Shown here in pieces: positions 34,448-46,484 of a DNA stretch of 64,000 nucleotides. Source of the stretch: Torreya grandis (lineage: Eukaryota > Streptophyta > Pinopsida > Cupressales > Taxaceae); NCBI GenBank assembly GCA_037957365.1, contig JARHVA010004807.1:310001-374000 (forward strand). The letters run 5' to 3'. Positions within the stretch are counted from its first letter, which is position 1. The number at the start of each line of letters is the position of its first letter. Position numbers and translations under genes: made by a program. A model generated the notes under the pieces. It saw only the letters and a program-made list of their open reading frames with translations. It was not told where the DNA came from and searched no databases.

Positions 34448-34484
34448 TTTGTTGTAAAGGTGAATCAGGGGGTGGAATGCCCCT

Positions 34485-37190
34485 CTTCCCCTCAATAAAG
34501 ATCCTATCATGGAATGCTAGGGGGTTAAATTCCCCTAACAAATGACATCTAGTTAGGTGGCAATTATAGTTTCAAATTTTTGATGTTTTTCTTTTGTAGG
34601 AAACTAAGATTTCTAAGATGGAAGTTGAGAGCTTATTGAACAAAAGTTGGAAGAGATCGAATGGCTAGTTTTAGGATTTTTTGGGAGCTTTTGGGGGTTT
34701 ATCAACCCTTTGGGATCCTTTGAGAGTGAATTTTGAATCTTACTGTGTTGGGACATATTGGCAAGCCAATAAGTAACTGTTCTTTTCTTTTTAATGTTTA
34801 TGGGCCAAATTTTATTGTTGGTAAAGCCAAAATTTGAGAAGAGTTAAAACACCAGATTGATTTAATTTTAGGATAGCTCTAGTGAGGAAAATTAAGGTGG
34901 GTCCAGTAAAGAGACCCAGTCTCAGAAAGACTTTTCATGTTTTATAAAAGATGTGGGATTTATTGATGTAGTCTTTAAGATTGGGATTTTCAAAGCCTCA
35001 CAAGTTCTTCAATAAGGTGACCCTCTTTTTTCCTTTCTCTTCATCCTAATAGCTGAAGCCTTAGGAAGGTCAATCTTGGGAGCTTTTGTTGATGGGTAAA
35101 TGAGAGGTATCAAGGTGGTTGAAGGGATTGATAAGCTTACTCATCAATAATTTTCCATTGATATGGTACTTTTTTAGAGCTCGACAGAAAGGGAATCTAG
35201 GGCCTAGAAGCAACTTCTAGTTGACTATGAGAGAGCATTTGGTCAAATTTTTAATTCAACCAAATTAGAGATATGTTTAATCAACACCCCTAGACTGATG
35301 TAGCTTGCCATTTCATTCATTCTAGACTTCAAAATTAGGAATTTAATTGCCAAATACTTGGGGATTCCTCTTTTTCACAAGAAGGAATAGAGCCTCCCTT
35401 TGAGATGGCTTAATTAAGGCTTTAAAAGCTTGACTAGTGTAATAGAAAGGCAAATGGATCTCCTTGGGTGGGATAATTACCCTTACAAGTTTGTTCTCAG
35501 TGCCCTCCCCATATACACACTTTTTGTCCTGGATCCTCCTTCTAAGGTTCTAAAAGCTTTAAATTGTAGCATGAGAATTTCTTATGGAAAGGAAATCAGG
35601 AATCTAAAAATATAAGTTTGATGAAATGGTATAAGGTGTGTCTTCCCTGAACTAGAGAGGATGTTGGAATTTGGATGTTGGCATCCTAAAACTTGGTACT
35701 TAGAGCATAACTAGTATGGGGAATGGTTACACAAACAAAGGATTTATGGAACAGGATAATGCAGTTCAAGTATTTTGGAGATTGCTCCTCCATGAATATT
35801 ATACAGGTTATGAACCCTCCCAAAGCATCCCATTTATGAAACTTCATCCTAATTAGTGATCATGTTTCATGGGTGATAAATAATGGATACTCAATAGATT
35901 TCTGAAGAGACTCATGAAATGGTCATAGACCCCTAACCGAACTACAGGAGGTGGACACAACTAAGAATCTTATGGAAGAGCTAGGGGGAGTTAAAGATTA
36001 CTTAGAACCTATTGTCTTAGCCATACTATAACAATGGAAATGGAAAATCCTTGAAGGGTTACAGATTTTGGGTAACTAAAACATTATGTTGATGGAGATC
36101 CTAGCTAAGAGGAAAATTTTCATTAATAATAAAAACAATTCTATACAATAGATTGGAGCAGATAACGGGTTGTACTTGGTCAACATAGGCTACAAGATGG
36201 TGGAGAAAATAGAGCCTTCAAGTGTTTGGGCTAAACATTTGTGTTGGATCAACACTAATTTGACTAAGGTTAGGGCCTTTATCTAACTTGTTATGTAAAG
36301 GAAATTTTGACTCAAGACCAACTTCATAGAATAGGAATGGTGGGCCCCTCAAGGTGTGTCTTACACTAAGCTAATGAATAAGATGTTGATCACTTGCTTT
36401 ACACCTGACCTTTTATAGAAAAGGCCTGGAACTGGTTATGTGCAAAATTGAGTTTGAGTTGGGGTAAACTAGAATCTCTTCCATAAGATTTTTTAACTTG
36501 GCTTATGGGGGATGTTAAAGACACCTTCACATGTTTTTGATAGGCTGGTCCAGCCATCTTGATATGGAACATATGGAAGGAACATAATCATAGAATCCTT
36601 AAAGATAAAGGTAACTCATTTGATGTAGTGATGGAGAAGCTAAACTTTTAATCTCAAAATTAGGATCTGCCCATGCTAAACAACACAATGGAGCTCTTTC
36701 CATGTGGGATTCATAGATTATTTCATCTTAGTGTTGGTTGAAGGTACATCCCATTAACAGGTCGATGGTGTGTTCAAAGGCCTTAAGGCATGAGGGTAAA
36801 ATAGAGTGGGTGCCTCCCTCTCTAGGACTGTTCAAAATTTATTTTGATAGGGTTGTTAGGGGGAATCTAGTGGTGTGTGAAGAAGGATGTATTATCTAGG
36901 ATTATGTGGGCATCGAAGAATTTGGTTGATAGTAATAACAAGGCAAAGGCACAAGATCTCATCTTGGGGTTGGATATTCTCACTAAATGTGAGATTGAGT
37001 GAGTCCTTATTGAAGGCAACTCAGAGGTTATTATCCAAGCTTTAAGGAACAAAAATGTTGGATCATGGAATATCAATAACATCTTAAGTCATGTTTGGGG
37101 ATTTCTAGACAAATTTAGTTTCTTGAGGCTTCTCACTATTTCAATAAGCAAAAACTATGGCAGATAGTCTTACCAATAAGAGATTCGAAC
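34485..37190 (+). pseudogene. LINE-4 ORF2 with EN-to-RT deletion
   Basis: PSIKILSWNARGLNSPNK (34,485-34,540) is a clear endonuclease start. NVYGPNFIVGKAKI and FIKDVGFIDVVFKIGIF (to about 34,990) belong to its first half. The next in-frame text is GDPLFSFLFILIAEALGRS (from about 35,020), from the RT palm, so the second half of EN and the first half of RT are missing. KYLGIPLFHKK, VIERQMDLLGWDNYPYKFVL (near 35,440) and ADNGLYLVNIGYKMVEKIEP (about 36,160-36,220, zf-RVT linker) follow. RNase H is fragmentary (36,820-37,190) and ends KTMADSLTNKRF, the 'ADSLANxG' motif. The enzyme cannot function. Confidence 0.85.
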
Positions 37191-38400
37191 AAGATAAATA
37201 AATCATTGTTGATAATGATTAGAGTAGTTGTAACTATGAAGGGACACCATTTTAATGATGTGACATGGGGTGGCATTGCATTCATGATGAGCATGACACC
37301 TTTCAATGGATTTGAAATAAGGTTAGAGGCCTCATTCCCCATGTGTGACATTATCTTTATGATTTTATCTCAAATCTAGGGTGATAGATGATGCATTCAC
37401 AACAGGTTCTCTTCATCCTCCATGCCTAAGTGATCATCCTACCAAGCCTTTGGCTATCTCAACACCATGGATAACATGTTATAGGTGGCACTAGTGAGCC
37501 TTTACTACATTAGAAGTAACTAGAAGGGAAATGGTATTTTGTGGATGGGTGAAGGATTCACGTTTAAAATAAATTTTTAGGATTCAATCTGGAAGTGTCT
37601 TATAGGATGTTAAGGAAGTAATAGGTTAGGTTTTTATGGATACTAGATATAGGGTGAAATTCAATTCCCTAGTCACATCGAGGTTTATTGGGAACCTCAT
37701 CTTTGCCTTAAAATATAAATAGAAAATAATGACAATGGCAATCAAGATTATTCAACCAAGGTTTAGGGTTGGCTTAGTATAAGTGGTGGAGGGTTTTTCT
37801 TAGGGTGGTCAGTGTCAACTCCCCTTCTGAGCTTAGAATGGCATAGGGATAATCCCTATAGGAAGTTCTCATGAGTTTGAGGCAAGGTATTTTGAAATGG
37901 TGGAGCATCTATATTTTCTTCAAAATTAATTAAAACCCCCTGGCCCATAAGGATGAATTCTACCTAAATTAGATATGAGCGATATATGAGCCCCCATGGC
38001 CTTGATGGTGGCGGCCCTTATTTAGAAAAACTCCTCTAGGTTGATGGTTATAGTTAAGTCCTTGGTGAGGTTTTTTAGAGGTCTAATCTAACATCCATAG
38101 GATTCTCTACTAAGGAAGGGCATGGCTCCCTCATTTTAATGAAGGGTGACTTTAGCCCACATACATGCTCACATGGCTACCATGAAATTAGTATCAGGTG
38201 TTGGGGGTGATGATGAAGAGACAAGTGGGTAGGCTGATGCTCTAGAGGTGGAAGGTAACTACTCCATGTGTCAGTGGATCCAAGAGTGCTTTGGCCAAGT
38301 TTGGAAGTGATTTTTGGAGGACCAAGAATGGAACAGCTAGATGATGAGTAATTGGCTTAGGTGACTAGTGGAGGGTATCCCTCTCCTGGTGGTGGTGTCT
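37191..38400 (+). other. LINE-4 region after RNase H, decayed, possibly a third ORF
   Basis: About 1.2 kb between RNase H and the 3' UTR, the same place where LINE-1 and LINE-3 carry ORF3. The last part reads ADALEVEGNYSMCQWIQECF and GQVWK (38,235-38,310). Frames shift, and I could not align it with the two ORF3 copies, so this is only a positional match. Confidence 0.35.
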
Positions 38401-38655
38401 TGGTAGAGGTTTTGGTTTGGATTTAGTTGGGTAGTCATTCCTTGTTATTTTGTTTCTTTTGATCTTAGTTGTTTTGTGTTCCCCTTTGGGGTGTTAGGAC
38501 TTGGGCTGGTTGTATACCTTTCAAGTTTAGTTTTCTATTAGTTTTCATTTCTCTTAGTGTTCTTATTTTCTTGGGTTTACTCCATTTTTTTAAATGTTGT
38601 TTTTTATTAATGAATCTGGTGAGGGACCCCCCAACCCTCATATCATCTATAAATA
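38401..38655 (+). other. LINE-4 3' UTR
   Basis: T- and G-rich, non-coding, ending GGTGAGGGACCCCCCAACC then a short spacer and ATAAATAAAATT. The end resembles those of LINE-1 and of the fragment near 20,080 (G-rich, CCC, then A-rich). Confidence 0.5.
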
Positions 38656-39500
38656 AAATTAATATATTAAATATGTTTAATAATATACTATATTTTATTT
38701 ATTTATTGTACCAGAGGCGTGTTAATGTCAAGAATGCACCAAAGATTCAACTACATATATTTTGATGTCATTTTTGACAGTGAAATAACAGGAACGTGTT
38801 AAAGAGGAAAACAACTAGAAAAATATATATCAAAAAATTAGCCAGATAATTTTGATCATTAACTGCAATATCTACATAGATAGCATCATTCATTTCAGAG
38901 TCACTCACATGAATCTTTCGGCTAGATAATTTCATTTTTAGATAGTCTAGTGGTGGAAATAACTAGGCTAAGGGGAATTATACCAATGGCACCAATCTCA
39001 TTGATGTCATTTTAGATGTGTTCTTTATTTATTTTTAAAACCCTAGGAGCCTTATATCAGGGTCCCTAATATTTTTTCTATCTATCAAGGTTTCAGTATG
39101 TCATTTGCTCGAAGGATGTAAAGGATATGGAATGGGCACGTTGTTATATATGGGATAAAATTGATTATGGACATAAAAATTGGTATTATTATAGATTCAA
39201 TGGTTTCAAGGGTTTTGAGAAATGGATATCTAGGTTTGTGTACTTAATAATGTTTATGATTGTTATTTTCATTTTGGGTGTTAATGTTTATGATTGGTAT
39301 CTAGGTAATTTTGATTAAAGGCTCAGAATATGAGATGAATCATTCGCTATAGTTTATATGATTTGGTTTTTTATTATAATCTACTTTTGTAAGCATTTTT
39401 TCTATTATATTTTCATTTAGGAGGATTTTAGATGTGAAATTTGGTTTATGGTTTATCTATGTGTGTTCTTCTATTTTATGATTGTGTATGTAATTTTTAG
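38656..39500. other. Non-coding stretch left of the RABB1-like fragment
   Basis: AT-rich. It holds an isolated plus-strand open frame at 39,127-39,318 (63 codons, hydrophobic end) without family resemblance. T-rich sequence ending ATTTTTAG at 39,493-39,500 could be an old intron end just before the Rab-like segment. Confidence 0.35.
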
Positions 39501-39504
39501 TAAG

Positions 39505-39800
39505 GAAGACTTGAATTTATTATATTTTGGGGAAATGTGCAAGAGTGGGAAAATGATGTCTTATCCTTCAATTTATAGATAAATAGTTCCATCTAGTTCA
39601 TGACCTAACCATTGGTGTGGATTTTGGATCTCACATGATAATGATTGACAACAAGCCCATCAAGCTGCAGATCTAGGATACATTACAGATTATCTTCTTT
39701 TCTTTAAGTTTATGATGGTTATATTTGTTTTCAATAACCACTGGGATATGCTAGTATATGTTTTATTTTAGGGAAATTTGAGTTTAGTTGGATCTAACTT
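39505..39800 (+). pseudogene. Fragment of a Rab2/RABB1-type small GTPase
   Basis: One plus-strand frame at 39,545-39,682 reads VGK-stop-CLILQFIDK-stop-FHLVHD, then LTIGVDFGSHMIMIDNKPIK, LQI-stop-DT. Family knowledge: plant RABB1 (Rab2) has GVGKSCLLLQFTDKRF, VHDLTIGVEFGARMITIDNK and PIKLQIWDT, so the P-loop Lys, the switch I Thr and the interswitch are recognisable. The stops replace Ser (TCA to TGA), Arg and Trp (TGG to TAG). Weak similarity continues without an obvious intron to about 39,800 (LVY, then a degenerate REIxxxxSW). Upstream the G-D-T of the P-loop is scrambled by a small indel. No other exon is seen, so it is a gene fragment or decayed retrocopy, not a working gene. Rab2 acts in ER-Golgi vesicle traffic. 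Confidence 0.85.
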
Positions 39801-41544
39801 TGGATATTTTTTTGAATATAGTGAATAAATCTTATATTTTAGAGGGTCATGCCACTACACAAAGTGTCTCAAAATAATCTTGTATCCACGAAGAACAAAA
39901 CCAAACTAAGTAAGATACATTAGTTTTTAACCTCTAATGTAGCAAAGAGATATCCTTCCCAATGGTATAATTAGAAAAACATGAATTAAGGAATCTAAGT
40001 TGTCATATTAAACATGCTTGATAGTAATTTGGCAATGCCTAGGTTGGTCATCATGCACTTCAAATTGTAGGGAACTTCAATGGCACTCACTCTCACTATT
40101 ACTACTATTCAAAATTCCTTCCCTATTCCTCCAATTCCTCTCCATGTAGCTGAGTTGCTCATCACGTCCAATCTCCTTCCTTAACATTTCTTGAAATTTT
40201 GCCTTTGGTGCATGGCATACTCTCATCCTATAACCTACCTTGTTATTAGTCCTAAATTTCTACTTACGTCTTTATTTCTCCCTCTACCTGTGGTTTCTCT
40301 TCTCTTCCCACCACTCTCATCCTTTGAATCATATGTTCTGATATTAAATTGCACTTTCCTCTGCACTTGATTGCCACTTGCCTAAATTTATCTTAACTCA
40401 TATCTAATATTTATGCTAGTTTCTCTCTGTAATTAAGACTGAGATTTTCTATTTTCAAAAGTAAAACAACTCTACCCTAATAAGTAATATAATGCAATGT
40501 CACCTACCAACATTCCTTGAATGATAATTGATATAACATAATTGTGCTCTATTTAAAAATATTGTTAATGAATGCAAATAATAATGGTATTATAACCCTC
40601 TAGCATGGGGACATTTTTATGATGTTAACTCATAACATGCATTTCCTTCAACACATTTTCTTGGACTATTAATTCTAAGTTTTCTTCTAGGTTGTTCACA
40701 ATAACTCTTAGGGTTTCAATGAAATTGGCCATCATGTTCTTATGACTAATATAAACTATAAAGTCCAACTAGTTAAGACCTTACGTTTAAGGCATATCAT
40801 TAAAGTATTCTCAAAAAAAACTTAACATAAAACACACAAAAATAAACTAGTGGGTTTACCATAAGGAAATTTGAGCTAAAATCCTTGGACAAAATCAAGG
40901 TAAAAGGAAAAGGTAGTTTTTAGGTCACCACCAAGTGAGACACCAATTCAGGGTAGGAGACCCCCATATGGAAGCCCATAAGGGGATTGTTCAATGAGGT
41001 GTACAATCATACCCCCTCCATATTTGAACTTTTGACCTTCACCATGTAGTACACACACCTTCATCATCAAGCTCACTTAGGTTGTACAAGATTCATTACT
41101 TATGAGTTCCATCTTCAATTAACAAGTCTTGGAATATTTAATCATGAGTAGTCCCTTATTTATGTAGGAATGGTGCAAGCTTTGAGTTATTGGTGAAGCT
41201 AGGTTATATACTATTTTTCCCTATCTATCATCCAAACTTGACCATCTTCTGAAGGAGGCTAGAAAAGTGGTGAAATTGGTCTCGATCCCTCAAATCTAGA
41301 CTAGATGAGAGGAGGCATGCTTGTCTTCATGCTCTGGTTTCTACATAGTGTGAAGTTACAAATTATCAAACAAGTTCAGTGGTTATTTATTGGAGAATAA
41401 AAAAGTTAACTATATAGATGTACAAATCCATGAAATTATCTTGTTTCTAGATTTTTCTTAAATATCTAAGTAATTAATTTCATTTAACCTACTTTATTAA
41501 TCCTTTGTAAGAGTAGAGTAATGTAAGGCTCACTATAATTGGGT
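39801..41544. other. Non-coding stretch between RABB1-like fragment and gypsy-2 LTR
   Basis: No coding signal. Plus-strand pyrimidine-rich text at 40,080-40,440 and generic AT-rich sequence elsewhere. No remaining Rab exons were recognised. Confidence 0.4.
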
Positions 41545-42540
41545 TATTATTGAACCTTAAAATTATACAAATATTGTTATAATCTTATCATGTGGTACAA
41601 AGGGACCATTGTCCATTTTATCACAAGTACTAGCATGGTATGGGAGGACCATGGCACGCAAGAGTATTATAGCATAGAACTTGCCAAGCATGGAAGGATA
41701 ATGGTGCAGGAGACCCAGAATGAGAGGACCTAGTCAAGGAAGAGCATGTCATGAGGGACCCAAGAATAGATGACTCAAAATAAGAAGAAAAAGACTAGGG
41801 GAGCACAAGGAATGTGGGAGTAGCTAGATGAGTAACTTGAGTAGGACACTTAGACCCCACCGATCAGAGATTACATACCAACCTATGAGGAATGGAATAC
41901 TTGGCCATCAAAACATAACTTAGATCAAGCATCTAGGGGCATAGAGGCCCGATTCTATAAGAACATTTAGTTGTAAGAGCCATGACTCTCAGCATGTTGG
42001 GAGTCTATGTGCCATTTGTCCATGATAGTTATAATCTTGACACTTGGTCAGGGAAAAACAAGTATAAAAACCCCTATTGTAATCATTTGTGGTTGTGTGT
42101 GGACCTTTGGAGAATATATACATCATTATGTCTTGTAATTTTTAAGCAATCAATGAATAGTTAGTATTTTATATAACATGTGATGATTTATGAACATTTT
42201 AAGTGTTTAATAATGAATGTGTTTTATTTCTATGTCATGGGTGTCTTTTCATTTTTATTTCTACTATTGAATAATGATGGTGATCTTAGTTATCATAGTA
42301 TTTAAGACCGGGATGATGAGAATAATAGTGGTATATTTATGTTATTGAATAACTAAAAGATTTGTTTTACAAGAGATGAACAAACATACAACATTATGTT
42401 TCAAAGCCTTCAAGAACTAGTCTTTCATTACGTGTTTCAGGTGAGTGCATGAGACTTACCTCTCATGTGATAGAGCCAGTGCACTAGCCTATTAGGGAGA
42501 AGCTCTAGCACTATAGTAGATTTGACTAAACAAACCCAAC
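41545..42540 (+). repeat. 5' LTR of gypsy-2
   Basis: It begins TATTATTGAACCTTAAAATT, alignable with the gypsy-1 LTR start, and ends AAACAAACCCAAC before the PBS. TATAAAAACCCC at 42,063-42,074 is the core promoter, about 480 bp from the end, as in gypsy-1. U3 is purine-rich. Boundaries are by comparison only. Confidence 0.6.
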
Positions 42541-42544
42541 ATTT

Positions 42545-42562
42545 TGGTTTCATTACCAGGAC
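42545..42562 (+). promoter_or_regulatory. Primer binding site of gypsy-2
   Basis: TGGTTTCATTACCAGGAC directly after the LTR end. It matches the gypsy-1 site in 14 of 18 positions and shares CCCAACATTT before it. Confidence 0.6.
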
Positions 42563-42591
42563 ATGAAGTAATTAGAGTATAATTATGGGAA

Positions 42592-44620
42592 ATGTTTGAA
42601 CGCATTATGCTAGAAAATATTAAAAAATGGGTTACTAGTGTTAAAGACAACTTTGTGGTTTTATATCTTGAGCTAGGAATTTCTACATGATAGTGGGTAG
42701 AGTAGAATCTCTACAACTCTTTATATGAGAGTTTCTTTTTTGAGGTCCCCTTGCTCTTGCATTCTTAGATCTTAGCATATACTCAAGGATGATCTCAAAA
42801 TCTTGGATGAAGGCAATCATGGACTCTTGAATGACAAAGGAGTTTAGCATGACTTAAAGTTTCCTAGATGCGAGCTATTAACTATTGGTGGAAAGGCATT
42901 CAGAATAGCTACATTTTAGAATACGCGGTGACCACCTCTTCATGTCTTGAGGAAGCAAAGTTCCAATTCTTATGAGAGCTGATGGGATGATATCTTTCAT
43001 CATTTGACTTTAAGGTAAAGAATCTAATTATGGACCTTGGGTTATAAAATCTACCCATGAAGGGCTAAAATCTCCTATGCATGAGCTGCACATTTGGAGG
43101 GGAGACTAACGGTTGGTTAAATATTATGGGTTCAACATGGTAGCAAACTAGTGAGTGTTATGAAAATGAAAGTATGATGAAGCTCAAAAGAGGATCATGG
43201 GAGTTAGTGGCACGAGAATAGATTAAGAAAACTTGAGGAATGCTATGAAGAGCCACAGGGAGCCAGACACATGTGAGGAACCCATCACTTTTGAGCCACA
43301 TCCTTTGCTACTTTTATTATGTGAAGGAGAAATGAATTAGACTGTCAGAGATGAAGAACCAAGTATGAGTCAACCAGGCTCCACAACCATAGTGCATGCT
43401 CATGCCTTTGAGTCAGATAGAATACATATACAGCATTGAAATATAGATAGTATAGACTTTGAAACTGAATGGGTAAGGGAGACTGAAACTAGGTCATTAA
43501 GCAATAATCTAGAATCTACATCTTTCCCTTTGCATAAGAATTCTATGGCATAGCTTGCAATGCCTAGAGGATCTGATCCTCAAAGCTAGAATACAAGACC
43601 AAACCTAGGAAATCAAACCTCTACCATGCCTCTTCCCATGAGAACTACTATGGAGGTGCTAGAAAAGGACTAGGAAGAGGCACTGGAGGAAGCTAACCCC
43701 CTCCTAAAACTAGAGCTGGATCTTTGTAGCAACCACCCACTCAACCACAACCCACTATGGTCTACTATGAGATGACATTGCATTTACCTAAATATCATGG
43801 GGTATAGAATGTAGCTAAGCATGTTCATAAGTGTGAACTAATTTGGAGGGTACGTGGTATCACATCTTTTGAAAGAAAGGCAACGTAGTTTTCAACCACC
43901 CTTTTAGAGCACATGCACAAGTGGTATCATAAATTTGACTCTCAGCAAGTGGTGGTTGATTATGACTAGCTCAAAACAACCTTCTTATAGGAATTTGACA
44001 TCCTAAGTTTGAACAATAAAGTATAGTGGTGTTGAAAAACATAAAATAGGGACTTACAAAAAGCGTACATGAATATGATGCATAATTCAAAACCTTGCTT
44101 TCTAAGTTATCATTTGAAATCAATCTTACTCAGCATGCACAATGGTTCATGGGAGGATTATTGCTACCATTTCAACATACCTTATCACAAATAACCTTCA
44201 TAAGTGCATGTGAGGTGTTATAAGCTACCCTTTATGTTAAAGTGGTGGGAGCATGAATACTAAGATTAGTCCCTTTATGAAGGCATAGATATCATCTTTG
44301 ACATCTCATCTTGAAAATTTGATGGAAAATAATGTATATGAGACATGTAATGGTGTCTAGTGTACCGACTATGAGACTAAAGGGCATATGAAAAACAACT
44401 ACCTGCATAAAAACATTTGCACAGTACTAAAACAAACTTGTGAGATTTGTCATGAAAAACATGATGTTCATTCTTGTCCAATTTTTTAATGGGATACAAA
44501 CACAAATATATTTGAGTATTGTAAGATTTGTGATGCTTACACACATGACACCAATGATTATTGATTGATTAATGATATTCATGAAGTTTGAGCGTGTGGC
44601 ATGTGTGAAACTTCAATTGC
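42592..44620 (+). pseudogene. gypsy-2 gag
   Basis: The ATG at 42,592 opens MFERIMLENIKKWVTSVKDN, homologous to the gypsy-1 start. TIVHAHAFESD (near 43,393) is shared with gypsy-1. The capsid core reads LPKYHGV, LEHMHKWYHKFDSQQVVVDY (about 43,900-43,965) and LHLPKYH just before, as in the retrotransposon gag family. Three cysteine segments follow: an ETKGHMKNN stretch (about 44,375), CEICHEKHDVHSCPIF (about 44,440-44,485) and CKICDAYTHDTNDY (about 44,525-44,565). These are zinc knuckles with some Cys lost. Frame breaks are frequent. Confidence 0.78.
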
Positions 44621-45289
44621 CAATACTCAAGACAATGGCGGCTACCAAGGGTGAGGGAAAGGATGAGGGTGAGGTGGTGGTTGGTTTCTATCAAGAACTT
44701 ATTATTAATGTGGTTCACCAGAACACTATCAAATATATTTCCCAAAGTACCCAACCTATGCATTTTACAAAAAAGATCATCGATTGGAAGAATGTCATGA
44801 TCTATATGTAACCATCACTAAGGATCATAATGAAAAGGGTGTTGGAATGATTCATATAGTCCCATAGTACATCAAGTGAACATCACCACTCATATTGGAG
44901 TTCAAACTCAATCCACAAACAATCCTATTGATAAGGTACATCAAGAAGAACCATGGGTAAGGAAGTACCCTAATGCATAGTATCAAAAATATTTCCTTCA
45001 TGATACAATAGCACTTATATGAGAGCTCTAAGGTAAGATTCAATACCTCAAAGATAAGGATGTCACACATCATACCTCAGTATAAAAAGAATTCAAACTT
45101 CCTATGGTGTGGGACAATTTTCAAGAACTATGCAAACATATGCTTGATGAAGACATCGTTCCCCAGCTCAACACTTAGCTTAAAGGTCAAGCCCACCTAC
45201 CAAATGAAGTCCATCATCACCTTAGTCAACAAAGCAAAGATAACTATTTAAATCATACCTGACATTAGGAAATTCCTAGTTCCTCTTTC

Positions 45290-45770
45290 CTAGAAGATGG
45301 AGAGATATTAGTTAATGCAAAAATTAACAGATGGGTAATCCAAGATATTCTAGTAGATACTAGCATGGAAGTGAATGTTATCATAAAAGATGCTTGGAAA
45401 AAAATGTCTAGTCCAACCTTACAACCCTCTCCTCACATCATGTTTATGGTGAATAAGACTCGAGTGCATCCTATTAGAGTCCTCAAAAATGCCACCATTG
45501 ACATACTTGGGGTTCTTTTTAAAGAAAATTTTGAGGTTTTGGAGTTGGTTAAAGATGATTACTATCCAACTTTATTGGGAAGGCCCTAGTGCTATGAAAA
45601 TCATACAGATTTGAGTTTTAAAAATTGATACATTATCTTTGAGAATATCGATCAACGTGTGGTAATACCCTTGGATCAGGCACATGGACCACCCTACATA
45701 GAACCTATGAGTACTGATGAAGACATTAACAATTTATATAATGTGACCACTCAAAACTATGAACAACATG
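45290..45770 (+). pseudogene. gypsy-2 aspartic protease
   Basis: WVIQDILVDTSMEVNVIIKD carries D-T-S where D-T-G is needed (one G-to-A change). The open part 45,365-45,589 continues TLQPSPHIMFMVNKTRVHPI and FEVLELVKDDYYPTLLGRP. After a stop come DLSFKNWYIIFE-like text and IEPMSTDEDINNLYNVTT. It is homologous to the gypsy-1 protease along its full length. Confidence 0.85.
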
Positions 45771-46230
45771 ACTCAATCTAGATGTGTGGGTGGCTCAAGA
45801 ACAAAATTTGGCCTTGACTCCATCGTTTCATGCCCCTATTCAATGGTTTATGCCCTGTGAGACTGATGATTTATTTAACCCTATTATGTACGTGGATCAA
45901 GAAATCAAGTAGACTATGACTCCATCATTTCCAACCCTTGTGTAGTAGATGCATCTAAAAATGAAACTATGTAAGATGGCTTTGGGTCATATAGAAACTC
46001 TAAAATGTAAAAATAGCTCTAGGCCATTTAGGAATGACAACCACTACAGATGGATTAAGGTACCAAATCTAGATTGTGCTAGTGTAAATGGTGTCTAGAT
46101 TGTGTTGGTGTAAATGGTGTCTATATTAAGAACATAGAAACTGACATGAAGCTTTCCATTCCATTTGATCAGCTCAAGTAAAAGTGATCATATGGAAACA
46201 ATGTGCCATGTACATGCCCCCAAATTTGAT
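45771..46230 (+). pseudogene. gypsy-2 polyprotein tail after protease
   Basis: The reading continues in frame with few stops (VWVAQEQNLALTPSFHAPIQ, MALGHIETLKCKNSSRPFRN, WIKVPNLDCASVNGV), then ends without RT. A 26-bp tandem duplication (46,068-46,093 and 46,094-46,119) lies inside it. The truncation point is near 46,230. Confidence 0.5.
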
Positions 46231-46484
46231 ATCTATGTATATGAATTCTAGATTGAGTGGTAATAATATGTATCTAAGTATCTAAAATTGAAACAAGAAT
46301 GATCATATCGTGCATTATGCCCCCAATCTAAGCATATTGGTATGAATCTATTCTAAATTATGCAAAAACTAGCAATCTATAATTGAACCTATGCAAACCT
46401 AGAATGTACGTATTATACTTTTTTAGCCAATTTATAATTTCTTAAAAATAAGGCTACTAGATAGTAGTTCCAAATTTGGATAGT

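Larger units (their letters stand above)
32991..38655 (+). mobile_element. LINE with ORF1, internally deleted ORF2 and long 3' region (LINE-4)
   Basis: The plus strand holds a DUF4283/CCHC ORF1 (about 33,440-34,447) and an ORF2 start with endonuclease (34,485-34,985). It jumps abruptly into the RT palm, then continues through zf-RVT-like and RNase H sequence to about 37,190. A ~1.2-kb decayed region and a T-rich 3' UTR ending near 38,655 follow. Both ORFs are in the expected order and spacing. The element begins where the preceding AT-only island ends. It is dead. Confidence 0.8.
41545..46230 (+). mobile_element. Truncated Ty3/gypsy element (gypsy-2), same family as gypsy-1
   Basis: Plus-strand LTR (41,545-42,540), PBS, gag and protease, then a short coding tail, after which similarity to retroelement protein stops. 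RT, RNase H and integrase are absent and no second LTR was found. Homology with gypsy-1 is visible at the LTR start, TATA box, PBS, gag N-terminus, HAHAFE, CCHC and protease. Stops and frameshifts are scattered throughout. Confidence 0.82.
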
